A stretch of 45,782 nucleotides of DNA. Origin: Gemmatimonadota bacterium. GTDB taxonomy: Bacteria; Gemmatimonadota; Gemmatimonadetes; Gemmatimonadales; Gemmatimonadaceae. Below, in pieces: positions 8,943 to 15,832 of this stretch; the stretch's first letter is position 1; the number at the start of each line of letters is the position of its first letter. The translations under genes and the position numbers were made by a program. The stretch lies in NCBI GenBank assembly GCA_003155795.1, contig PMEM01000021.1:90224-136005 (forward strand), in the 5' to 3' direction. The notes under the pieces were generated by a model that saw only the letters and a list, made by a program, of their open reading frames with translations, had not been told where the DNA came from and did not search any database.

Positions 8943-9763
8943 GACCGTACGGTGCAGACGCAGCGCGGAAGTCCGCAGACGTAATCCGCCCTCTCATCGG
9001 AGACGCGATCCCCGAGATTGCCATCGTGCTCGGCTCCGGTCTCGGCGGTTTGGTCAGCGACGTACAACAACCAGCGACGATCCCATACAACCAGGTTCCC
9101 GACTTTCCCGACGTTGCCATCGCCGGTCACGCCGGAAAGCTCGTGGTTGGGACGATTGCTGGAAAGGTCGTCGCAGTCTTTGCAGGCCGTTTTCACGCGT
9201 ACGAAGGCTATCCCCTGCAACTCACCGCGTTCCCGATTCGTGTTGCTCACGCGCTCGGTGCCAAAACGCTATTCGTTTCAAACGCGGCCGGTGGCGTGAA
9301 TACCGACTTCAAGGCCGGCGAGCTGATGGTTATTGAAGACCACCTCAACCTGACGTTCGCGTCGCCGCTGACCGGAGCATCCGAGCCTGGTGAAGTTCGG
9401 TTCCCTGACATGTCGGATGCATATGATCCGCGCTTGCGAGGCACGCTCCACAAGGCCGCGGGAAAACTGCGACTCACGCTGCGAGGCGGCATTTACGCGA
9501 TGTTACCAGGCCCGGCGTACGAGACGCCAGCCGAGGTTAAAATGCTGCGTACACTCGGTGCGGACGCAGTTGGAATGTCCACAGTTCCAGAGGTCACGAT
9601 GGCACGCATGCTTGGCATGCGCGTCGCCGGCATAAGCTGCATCACGAATCTCGCAGCCGGCATCGAGAAGACACCGCTCGATCATTCAGAAGTGCTTGCA
9701 ATCACTGCAAGTGTGGCGCTGCAGTTTCAAGCGCTCGTTCGCGAGTTTATCAGCCTTGCGTGA
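8939..9763 (+). CDS. Purine nucleoside phosphorylase (inosine/guanosine type)
   Basis: 274 residues from ATG 8939, chosen over an upstream TTG because it overlaps the deaminase stop (ATGA) and has a GGGGA ribosome binding site about eight bases before it. Trimeric PNP signatures: AIVLGSGLGGL, AGHAGKLVVG, FAGRFHAYEGY, NAAGGVNTDFKAGELMVIEDHLNL, and YAMLPGPAYETPAEVKMLRTLGADAVGMSTVPE followed by ISCITNLAAGI with the base-binding Asn. It splits inosine or guanosine with phosphate to the free base and ribose-1-phosphate. Together with the deaminase and the decayed 5'-nucleotidase it forms a nucleotide-to-base pathway next to phosphate-sensing genes. Confidence 0.94.
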   Translation: MRPYGADAARKSADVIRPLIGDAIPEIAIVLGSGLGGLVSDVQQPATIPYNQVPDFPDVAIAGHAGKLVVGTIAGKVVAVFAGRFHAYEGYPLQLTAFPIRVAHALGAKTLFVSNAAGGVNTDFKAGELMVIEDHLNLTFASPLTGASEPGEVRFPDMSDAYDPRLRGTLHKAAGKLRLTLRGGIYAMLPGPAYETPAEVKMLRTLGADAVGMSTVPEVTMARMLGMRVAGISCITNLAAGIEKTPLDHSEVLAITASVALQFQALVREFISLA

Positions 9764-9767
9764 AACA

Positions 9768-9794
9768 ACCAGGGGCGGCTGAGCCGCCCCTGGT
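9768..9794. terminator. Perfect 12-bp hairpin between convergent PNP and M48 genes
   Basis: ACCAGGGGCGGC (9768-9779), loop TGA, GCCGCCCCTGGT (9783-9794). All twelve pairs match. It begins five bases after the PNP stop and ends before the stop of the convergent protease gene, so it can terminate both. No long T tract follows. Confidence 0.8.
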
Positions 9795-9800
9795 GATACA

Positions 9801-10601
9801 TTACTGAGTCCGCGTCGGCGGCGGTGCAGGCAGGCTCGCCAGCCGCGACTTGAATGTGTGGAAGTTCCTGGTGTCCTTCGTAAGGCCGGCGAGTTGCGCC
9901 GGTGTGAGTGTGTTGATCAAACGCTGAACGTCCGCTATGCGATCCTCCTCAAGCGGGTGCGTTGCGAACCACGCGTCCACGGCACCTGGCGTTGCTTTGC
10001 GTTCGTCGATCAATTTCTGGAACATTGTGACGAGTCCTTCAGGGGAAATCCCCGCGCGCACGACGTTCTTGAAGCCTTGTTCATCCGCCTGTGCCTCATC
10101 CGTTCGGCTGAATTTCGCAAAGACCGCGGACGTACCAACATTGACCAGAGTGCCCGCTGCCTGATTGTTGCAGATGGAAGTCAGAATGCACGCGAGCGTA
10201 ATTCCGATATTCGCACCCTGCTGCTGCTGCATCTGGTGTACGCTGTGTCGGAGCACCACGTGACCGATTTCGTGGCCCAGAACTCCGGCCAGCTCGTCCA
10301 TGCTCGTTGCGCGTTCGATCAAACCTCGGTTTACGTACACGTAACCGCCCGGCACCGCAAACGCGTTGACATCCGAGCTGTTCACAACATAAAAATGCCA
10401 GTCCAGATCACGACGGCTCGTAACGTTCGCAACTGAATCGCCGAGCACGTTTATATACCGCACGATTTCAGGGTCATTGATGAGCGGGAGCTGCTGCGAT
10501 ATCTGCGCAGCGTACTGCTGACCCATCTGAACTTCCTGTTGCTGGCTCACGGCGCAGCCGCCGAGCACGAGGGCCGCCACAAGGATCACTATTCGTTTCA
10601 T
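9801..10601 (-). CDS. M48-family metalloprotease lipoprotein (BepA/LoiP-like)
   Basis: 266 residues from ATG 10601 (a TTG one codon earlier is less likely). The signal peptide ends in a lipobox, ALVLGGC with Cys16, so the protein is a lipoprotein, probably periplasmic side of the envelope. The catalytic HEIGH motif (His110, Glu111, His114) lies in ELAGVLGHEIGHVVLRH, and the third ligand region DEAQADEQGF follows. AFAVPGGYVYVNRGLI is another family signature. Such proteases degrade misassembled outer-membrane proteins. It is a single gene, convergent to PNP. Confidence 0.92.
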   Translation of the reverse strand: MKRIVILVAALVLGGCAVSQQQEVQMGQQYAAQISQQLPLINDPEIVRYINVLGDSVANVTSRRDLDWHFYVVNSSDVNAFAVPGGYVYVNRGLIERATSMDELAGVLGHEIGHVVLRHSVHQMQQQQGANIGITLACILTSICNNQAAGTLVNVGTSAVFAKFSRTDEAQADEQGFKNVVRAGISPEGLVTMFQKLIDERKATPGAVDAWFATHPLEEDRIADVQRLINTLTPAQLAGLTKDTRNFHTFKSRLASLPAPPPTRTQ

Positions 10602-10685
10602 CAACGCTCTCGCTGTAGATTACTCGCCTGTCAAAGGCAAAAGCTATTCCATGCGTATACCCCAACAAGCCCCAAAATCTCTCTC

Positions 10686-11450
10686 GTGAGGTCGCTCACC
10701 GTGGCTCGCGATCTCCAGCGCAGGCGCGCGCGCGAGCGTTCGGGACAGTTTCTGGCTGAAGGCGTCCGCTGCGTCGAAGAACTGATGGCCGCGTCACTGA
10801 GGCTGCGTGCAGTGATTGTTTCCCCCGGAATCAGTGAAACGGAAAGAGGGAAGGCGCTCCTCGATCTGGTCCGCACCGCCGCACCCGAGCGGCACTTTCA
10901 ACTTGAGGAAGTTTCGGAATCGGAGCTGGCGTCCATATCCGATACTGAGAGCCCGCAAGGTATTCTGGTGATCGCGGATCAACCCGAACGATCGTTCGGG
11001 AATATTTCTCCCGACGGTGTAGTGCTTGTACTGGATGGTGTGCAGGATCCAGGGAATGTCGGCACCATACTCAGGACGGCTCAGGCGTTGGGGGTCAGCG
11101 CGACGATCGCGCTTCCGGGAACCGTGGACCTCTGGAACCCCAAAGTCGTTCGCTCCGCGATGGGCGCGCTGTTCACTCACAACGCGTTCCACGCGAGTAC
11201 AGCAGACACGCTGACTTTTCTCGCCGGAATAGAAATGCCAATCTGGGCGACGAGCGCAGCCGGAGAGCGCATCGGCAAGAAGAGTGGCGATTCAGGCCTC
11301 GCGATCGTCGTTGGAAATGAAGCAGCCGGCGTATCGCGCGAACTCGTCGCCGCAGCAGCACGCACGGTCGCGATTCCGATTCTCGGTGTCGAGTCGCTCA
11401 ACGTCGCAGTCGCCACCGGAATTCTTCTCTATGCGGTCACAGCAGCATGA
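10686..11450 (+). CDS. SpoU/TrmH-family RNA 2'-O-methyltransferase
   Basis: 254 residues from GTG 10686. Upstream residues in the same frame look unlike a protein, and the visible VARDLQRRRARERSGQFLAEGVRCVEEL is the usual beginning of this family. The SPOUT knot motifs are present: DGVQDPGNVGTILRTAQALG (motif 1), VVGNEAAGVS (motif 2) and VAIPILGVESLNVAVATGILLY (motif 3). The N-terminal substrate-binding domain resembles that of RlmB/TsnR-like enzymes, so a 23S rRNA or tRNA ribose target is likely but not defined. Its stop overlaps the prepilin peptidase start (ATGA). No good ribosome binding site precedes the start. Confidence 0.88.
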   Translation: MRSLTVARDLQRRRARERSGQFLAEGVRCVEELMAASLRLRAVIVSPGISETERGKALLDLVRTAAPERHFQLEEVSESELASISDTESPQGILVIADQPERSFGNISPDGVVLVLDGVQDPGNVGTILRTAQALGVSATIALPGTVDLWNPKVVRSAMGALFTHNAFHASTADTLTFLAGIEMPIWATSAAGERIGKKSGDSGLAIVVGNEAAGVSRELVAAAARTVAIPILGVESLNVAVATGILLYAVTAA

Positions 11451-12286
11451 ATGAAGCGGTCACAGGCCTGTTCGCATTTCTTTTTGGTGCGTGTATCGGC
11501 TCGTTCCTGAATGTGTGCATCGGAAGGTGGCCCGCAGGAATGTCTGTTGTCAGACCGCCCTCACGCTGCCCGAATTGCGAACGGCCGATCCGAGCCTACG
11601 AGAACATCCCGATCCTCGGCTGGGTTGGGCTCCGTGGTCGGTGCGCAGGATGCGCGGCTCCCATATCACCGCAGTATCCACTGGTTGAACTGCTCATTGC
11701 ACTCGTCTGGTTGTCATCCAGCGTTGTGTTCGGTCCAACATTCCTCGCGCTTCGCGTAGCGGTATTCATCACGTTGATGATAGGAATTGCGATCACCGAC
11801 GCGAAGCATTATGTGATTCCCGACGGCTTCACGATCTTCGGCTTGATCTGGATCATCATCACAGCGCTGATTGCAGCGTTTACCCGGTCCGGCTCCTCTT
11901 TCGCATCTCCGTACGATGCAATGATGGGCGCGCTCGCGGGTGCAGGTGCGATTGCGATCGCGGGGTGGCTGGGCGAGGCGGCGCTCAAGCGTGAGGCGAT
12001 GGGGTTCGGCGATGTCACTCTCATGGCCGTAGTCGGCGCGGCGCTCGGGCCTCAGCGCGCCCTGCTCACGATATTCATTGGTGCCGCTCTCGGGGTTGTT
12101 GTCTTCCTTGGTGTCGTGCTACCTGTCAGCCGAATGCGCGGACACAACCGGTCTCCAGATGATGGTGAGGCCGACTCGTTACCTCTTGTGCCGTTCGGTG
12201 TATTTCTGGCACCCGCCGCAGTTCTCACACTGTTTTACGGCAACCCTCTGATCCACTGGTACCTCTCCCGATTCATCGCTTCATGA
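11447..12286 (+). CDS. Prepilin peptidase / N-methyltransferase (type IV leader peptidase)
   Basis: 279 residues, with about eight membrane segments. Two CxxC pairs (Cys41/Cys44 and Cys66/Cys69) form the Zn site of the N-terminal methyltransferase domain. The catalytic aspartates are Asp118 in GIAITDAKHYVIPD and Asp189 in GFGDVTLM. It cleaves the leader of type IV pilins and type II secretion pseudopilins and methylates the new N terminus. No pilin or secretion gene lies nearby, so the substrates are encoded elsewhere. The start and stop overlap the flanking genes by four bases each, which implies translational coupling with both. Confidence 0.92.
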   Translation: MNEAVTGLFAFLFGACIGSFLNVCIGRWPAGMSVVRPPSRCPNCERPIRAYENIPILGWVGLRGRCAGCAAPISPQYPLVELLIALVWLSSSVVFGPTFLALRVAVFITLMIGIAITDAKHYVIPDGFTIFGLIWIIITALIAAFTRSGSSFASPYDAMMGALAGAGAIAIAGWLGEAALKREAMGFGDVTLMAVVGAALGPQRALLTIFIGAALGVVVFLGVVLPVSRMRGHNRSPDDGEADSLPLVPFGVFLAPAAVLTLFYGNPLIHWYLSRFIAS

Positions 12287-13536
12287 AATTGAGTCTTCCT
12301 GCAACGCGCGCACGTGTGTTGCAAACGTTTGTCCTGTTAGCTGCTGCTCTTTCGGTCGTATCGTGCCGACGCCCGCCAAAAACCACCGGCGGTCCGTACG
12401 ATGACATTGTTGCCAAGGCTATCCCTGCGGTCGAGAAAGCGGTTGGCCTGCGCTTCAAGACGCCGCCCAAAATTGAAGTCCGCAGCAAGGATCAGGTGCG
12501 AGCATACCTGCTCAAGCAGATCACAGACTCGGCAACGAGGCGCGAGATCGATGGACAGTCCACCGCATACAAACTTCTCGGGATGATCCCCGATACGTTG
12601 AATCTGCCTGGTTTGATGACGCGCCTGCTGCAGGAGCAGATCGTCGGCTACTTCGATCCGGAAACAAAGGTCCTCTACATTGTCAAGGATTCACCGAAGG
12701 ACGAAACGCAGGTCATTGTAACGCACGAACTCGTGCACGCGCTGCAAGATCAGTATGTGAGTCTTGACTCGGTCCAGAAGCTGACCGGGAACAATGATCG
12801 ACAAACCGCGGCGCAGGCGGTGTTCGAGGGTGAGGCAGTGTACGAGCAGATTCAGGCGATGCTCGGGCCGGGAAATATCGCGGTCGGGCTACCCGGAGGC
12901 TGGGAGCGCGTGCGTGAGACAATCCGCAACAACGAAGCGGCGATGCCGGTTTACGCCAGCGCTCCGATGGTCATTCAGGAGACACTGATATTTCCGTATC
13001 TCAGCGGCGCGGAATTCGTGCGCACATTCAAAGCTCGTGAGCCTAACGCTCAGCCGTTCACTGACCCACCCATATCAACAGCGCAGATCCTTCACACGGA
13101 TGAGTATTTCGGCAAACGCGTTGAGCCGACTCCCGTGTCGTTCAACGCCGTCAAAGGTGTCACGCCGAGCTACGAGAACAACCTGGGAGAGTTCGAAACG
13201 CGCCTCTTTCTGTACCAGCAGCTCAACGACACGGATCAGGCCGCTCAGGGGGCTTCCGGCTGGAACGGCGATCGCTACATGACGTTCGAAACTCGTGGCG
13301 GCGCCGCCATCGCCTGGGCCACGGTTTGGCTGACGCCGAGCTCTGCGGCCAATTTCTACGCGCTGGCTCAGCGGGCGGTGACGGCGATGGAGCCTGAGCG
13401 GCGAGGTCTGTCCGTCAAGGTCACTACCGCCGAGGTGGCTGGGCGCGCAGTCGTGCTCTTCGTCGCGACGCCTGCGGGTACAGCGTCTCCGATCTCTTTA
13501 GGCGACGTGAGACTTGGCGGTCCGGCGTCGCACTAA
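12283..13536 (+). CDS. Putative HExxH metallopeptidase lipoprotein, uncharacterised
   Basis: 417 residues. A short signal peptide ends at a lipobox (LSVVSC, Cys28). In the middle is QVIVTHELVHALQDQY with His148, Glu149, His152, followed about 30 residues later by FEGEAVYEQI, a plausible third Zn ligand region (gluzincin pattern). This combination supports a membrane-anchored Zn peptidase, but I do not recognise a named family. The C-terminal half has no motif known to me; it contains ENNLGEFETRLFLYQQL and a beta-rich end. It is coupled by ATGA overlap to the prepilin peptidase gene, so a link to envelope protein processing is possible but only inferred. Confidence 0.7.
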   Translation: MKLSLPATRARVLQTFVLLAAALSVVSCRRPPKTTGGPYDDIVAKAIPAVEKAVGLRFKTPPKIEVRSKDQVRAYLLKQITDSATRREIDGQSTAYKLLGMIPDTLNLPGLMTRLLQEQIVGYFDPETKVLYIVKDSPKDETQVIVTHELVHALQDQYVSLDSVQKLTGNNDRQTAAQAVFEGEAVYEQIQAMLGPGNIAVGLPGGWERVRETIRNNEAAMPVYASAPMVIQETLIFPYLSGAEFVRTFKAREPNAQPFTDPPISTAQILHTDEYFGKRVEPTPVSFNAVKGVTPSYENNLGEFETRLFLYQQLNDTDQAAQGASGWNGDRYMTFETRGGAAIAWATVWLTPSSAANFYALAQRAVTAMEPERRGLSVKVTTAEVAGRAVVLFVATPAGTASPISLGDVRLGGPASH

Positions 13537-13631
13537 CCAACTTCAAAACGATCAGGAACGCTTCGAGTGCTGGTGCGATGTGGATAACTCGCGGCTTAAG
13601 TTGAGCCGTTATGCGAACCTGAGAACGACCG

Positions 13632-14234
13632 TCAGTCTGTAAGCCTTACATCAGTTTTACGCGGAATCGTGCGATTCAACTCAACATACTGTTGCACGCC
13701 CGCCACAATTCTTTCGGCTAGTGCATCTTCGTACGTGGGAGCCAGGTCGAGCACGTCGGCGCCATCGAGGCCCATGGCTTCCATGATGTCGGCGAGCTGA
13801 GGCGCGTCCAGTTCGCGCAGCACCTGGCGGAGTGCGTATTCACCCGTTCGCTCATAAAGTGCTATCGGATCCACGCCGGCACGCGCATCTCCCTCCAGTT
13901 CGACATCTGTTGCGGGGCCGTCAACGTACGCTTCGGATTGCGTCGCACGTGTGCGCGTCTGCGGGAAAATCGTCGACTGCGTCTGCAGGGCCGTACGCAG
14001 GGAGTCAGCCAGGTGCGCATGTGTGATTCCGGCAGCCCAGAATCGGAGGTCGCCGCGCGAGAGCTGTTCAGTCTCCGCGGGCGTCCTTATTGTCTCACCG
14101 CGGAGGTTTGGCTGAAATTCAAGCCACGCTTCCCAGAGTCCAGTCGCGAGTTGCTGACCTCGAACCTGAGCCGTGAAGATTCTACCGTCCGCACTTAGCA
14201 ACGGTTCATCGAATAGAACGAGAGAGACAGCCAT
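13632..14234 (-). CDS. Conserved-looking hypothetical protein
   Basis: 200 residues from ATG 14234 (MAVSLVLFDEPLLSADGRIF). The open frame extends further upstream, but those residues look random and the start has no better alternative. The first 100 residues read as a small beta-rich domain (RIFTAQVRGQQLATGLWEAWLEFQP), ending in RGDLRFWAAGITHAHLADSLRTAL. The C-terminal part has DPIALYERTGEYALRQVLRELDAPQLADIMEAMGLDGADV, a helical region. No signal peptide or membrane segment. I recognise no family. It is transcribed divergently from the DUF445 gene. Confidence 0.6.
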   Translation of the reverse strand: MAVSLVLFDEPLLSADGRIFTAQVRGQQLATGLWEAWLEFQPNLRGETIRTPAETEQLSRGDLRFWAAGITHAHLADSLRTALQTQSTIFPQTRTRATQSEAYVDGPATDVELEGDARAGVDPIALYERTGEYALRQVLRELDAPQLADIMEAMGLDGADVLDLAPTYEDALAERIVAGVQQYVELNRTIPRKTDVRLTD

Positions 14235-14454
14235 CCGTTTGCGCCGATGTGAAGCGTTGAACTCGACTACAAAAATGCACAGGTCCGCGATTCCTTGCAG
14301 CGAAGTGCAAGCGTTTTGCCAAAGTGCGCGCTTCCGGCACAACCGGTGTCCAACAGCGGCTGCGAGTCGCGATCGCCCGGTGTTATGCCGCACCGGCGCG
14401 GCCACGGGATACTGGATACAATAATTGTGACATGAGAATGGCGCTACCCCGCGT
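14235..14454. other. Divergent intergenic region, promoter likely on both sides
   Basis: About 230 bases separate divergent starts at 14234 and 14467. Towards the + gene the only convincing element is the TAAGAT box next to the start codon. I see no hairpin or repeat of note, and no identifiable promoter for the - strand gene. Confidence 0.4.
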
Positions 14455-14466
14455 TAAGATTCAGAG
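14455..14466 (+). promoter_or_regulatory. Possible leaderless -10 element before DUF445 gene
   Basis: TAAGAT (14455-14460) fits TANNNT, then six bases, then GTG 14467. There is no Shine-Dalgarno sequence. A -35 match is not evident. Confidence 0.45.
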
Positions 14467-15795
14467 GTGACGACCCCCACGCAGCCTCTATCCCCGCCAG
14501 CAGGGTCGCGACAACCGACGCCACGCAAGCTGGCCGCCCCTCCAATCGCGGACGAAGCGGTCAAGCGAGAGCGGCTGGTCCGCATGAAGCGATTCGCACT
14601 CCTGCTCCTGATCGTTGCGGCCGCTGCGTTCGTGGCCGCCCTCCTTCTCGGGCAGACTCACGATTGGGCGTGGCTCGGATACGCCCGGGCTGCCGCAGAG
14701 GCGTCGGTAGTCGGTGGCGTTGCAGACTGGTTCGCGGTAACAGCGCTCTTTCGCCACCCCCTCGGCATACCGATACCGCACACAGCCATAGTGCCGGCAC
14801 GGAAGGATCGCATCGGCCGTGCGCTTGGCAATTTCGTGCAACAGAATTTTCTCGATCGGACGGTAGTTGCTTACAAACTGGCGTCACTCCGACTCGGTGA
14901 TCGCGCGGCGCAGTGGCTTTCCGAACCGGAGAACGCACGGAGTGTGACACGAGTAACTGCGCACGCGCTGACGTCTGCTGCGAATGTGCTGAAGGATGAA
15001 GACGTGCAGTCCTTCCTGGAGCGGACTGCCGGAGATCGGCTCCGTAATGTGCAGGTCGCGCCGTTACTCGGAAGAGCGCTCCGACTGCTCACCGCCGACG
15101 GTAGACACCAGGAGCTACTTGACGAAGCGTTACGCCTTGCAGCGCGTGCAACCGAGGCGAACGATGCGCTTATCCGCGAGAAGGTGCAGGAGCAGACGCC
15201 GTGGTGGGTCCCGGGAATCATGGATAAGCGCATCTCCGATCGGGTTGTTACCGGAATTGGTCGCACACTCGCAGAAGTGAGTAAGGATCCGGATCATCCA
15301 CTCAGGCACCGCTTTGACGACGCTGTGCGCGAGTTCGTCGAGCGGCTGCAGTCATCGCCGGAAGCGATCGCTCACGCAGAGGCCTGGAAGGATGAACTGC
15401 TCGAACATGAAGCGATGCGCGAATTTCTCGGCACGATCTGGGCCGATGTGAAGCGGAAGTTGACGGAGTACGCTGGGCGAACAGAACAGGAACAATTTGA
15501 AGGCGGCCGCCTCGAAGTTGCACTGGCGGCTCTGGCGCGTAATGCACTGCAGGATCCGGTTCTCTCAGCGAAGCTCAACGGCTGGATAGACGAAGCGGTG
15601 CTTGCTGTAGTAGATGCTTCGCGGACAGAAATTGCTCAGCTCATCTCGGGAACTGTCAGCGCTTGGGACCCGCAGGAAACGTCGCGTCGCATCGAGCTGC
15701 AGATCGGAAGCGATCTGCAATTCGTGCGGATCAACGGTACGATTGTTGGCGGCCTGGTGGGACTCGCACTCTACGCCCTCACGCGCGCACTGTAG
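14467..15795 (+). CDS. DUF445 family membrane-anchored protein
   Basis: 442 residues. After a Pro-rich cytosolic N terminus there is a membrane segment (about 42-64) and then the DUF445 signature WAWLGYARAAAEASVVGGVADWFAVTALFRHPLGIPIPHTAIVPARKDRIGRALGNFVQQNFL. The long middle region is helical. A second hydrophobic segment (IVGGLVGLALYALTRAL) ends the protein. The family is widespread and its function is unknown. The GTG start is supported by a TANNNT box six bases upstream, consistent with a leaderless mRNA. It converges on lon. Confidence 0.85.
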   Translation: MTTPTQPLSPPAGSRQPTPRKLAAPPIADEAVKRERLVRMKRFALLLLIVAAAAFVAALLLGQTHDWAWLGYARAAAEASVVGGVADWFAVTALFRHPLGIPIPHTAIVPARKDRIGRALGNFVQQNFLDRTVVAYKLASLRLGDRAAQWLSEPENARSVTRVTAHALTSAANVLKDEDVQSFLERTAGDRLRNVQVAPLLGRALRLLTADGRHQELLDEALRLAARATEANDALIREKVQEQTPWWVPGIMDKRISDRVVTGIGRTLAEVSKDPDHPLRHRFDDAVREFVERLQSSPEAIAHAEAWKDELLEHEAMREFLGTIWADVKRKLTEYAGRTEQEQFEGGRLEVALAALARNALQDPVLSAKLNGWIDEAVLAVVDASRTEIAQLISGTVSAWDPQETSRRIELQIGSDLQFVRINGTIVGGLVGLALYALTRAL

Positions 15796-15799
15796 CATC

Positions 15800-15832
15800 G
15801 CTGGCAGGCGCGCGTTCCGCGCTTTAGCCAGC
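15800..15832. terminator. Hairpin between convergent DUF445 and lon genes
   Basis: Outer arms GCTGGC (15800-15805) and GCCAGC (15827-15832), inner arms GCGCG (15810-15814) and CGCGC (15818-15822). It lies just after the DUF445 stop and overlaps the lon stop codon. The internal loops make it weaker than the other terminators here. Confidence 0.45.
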
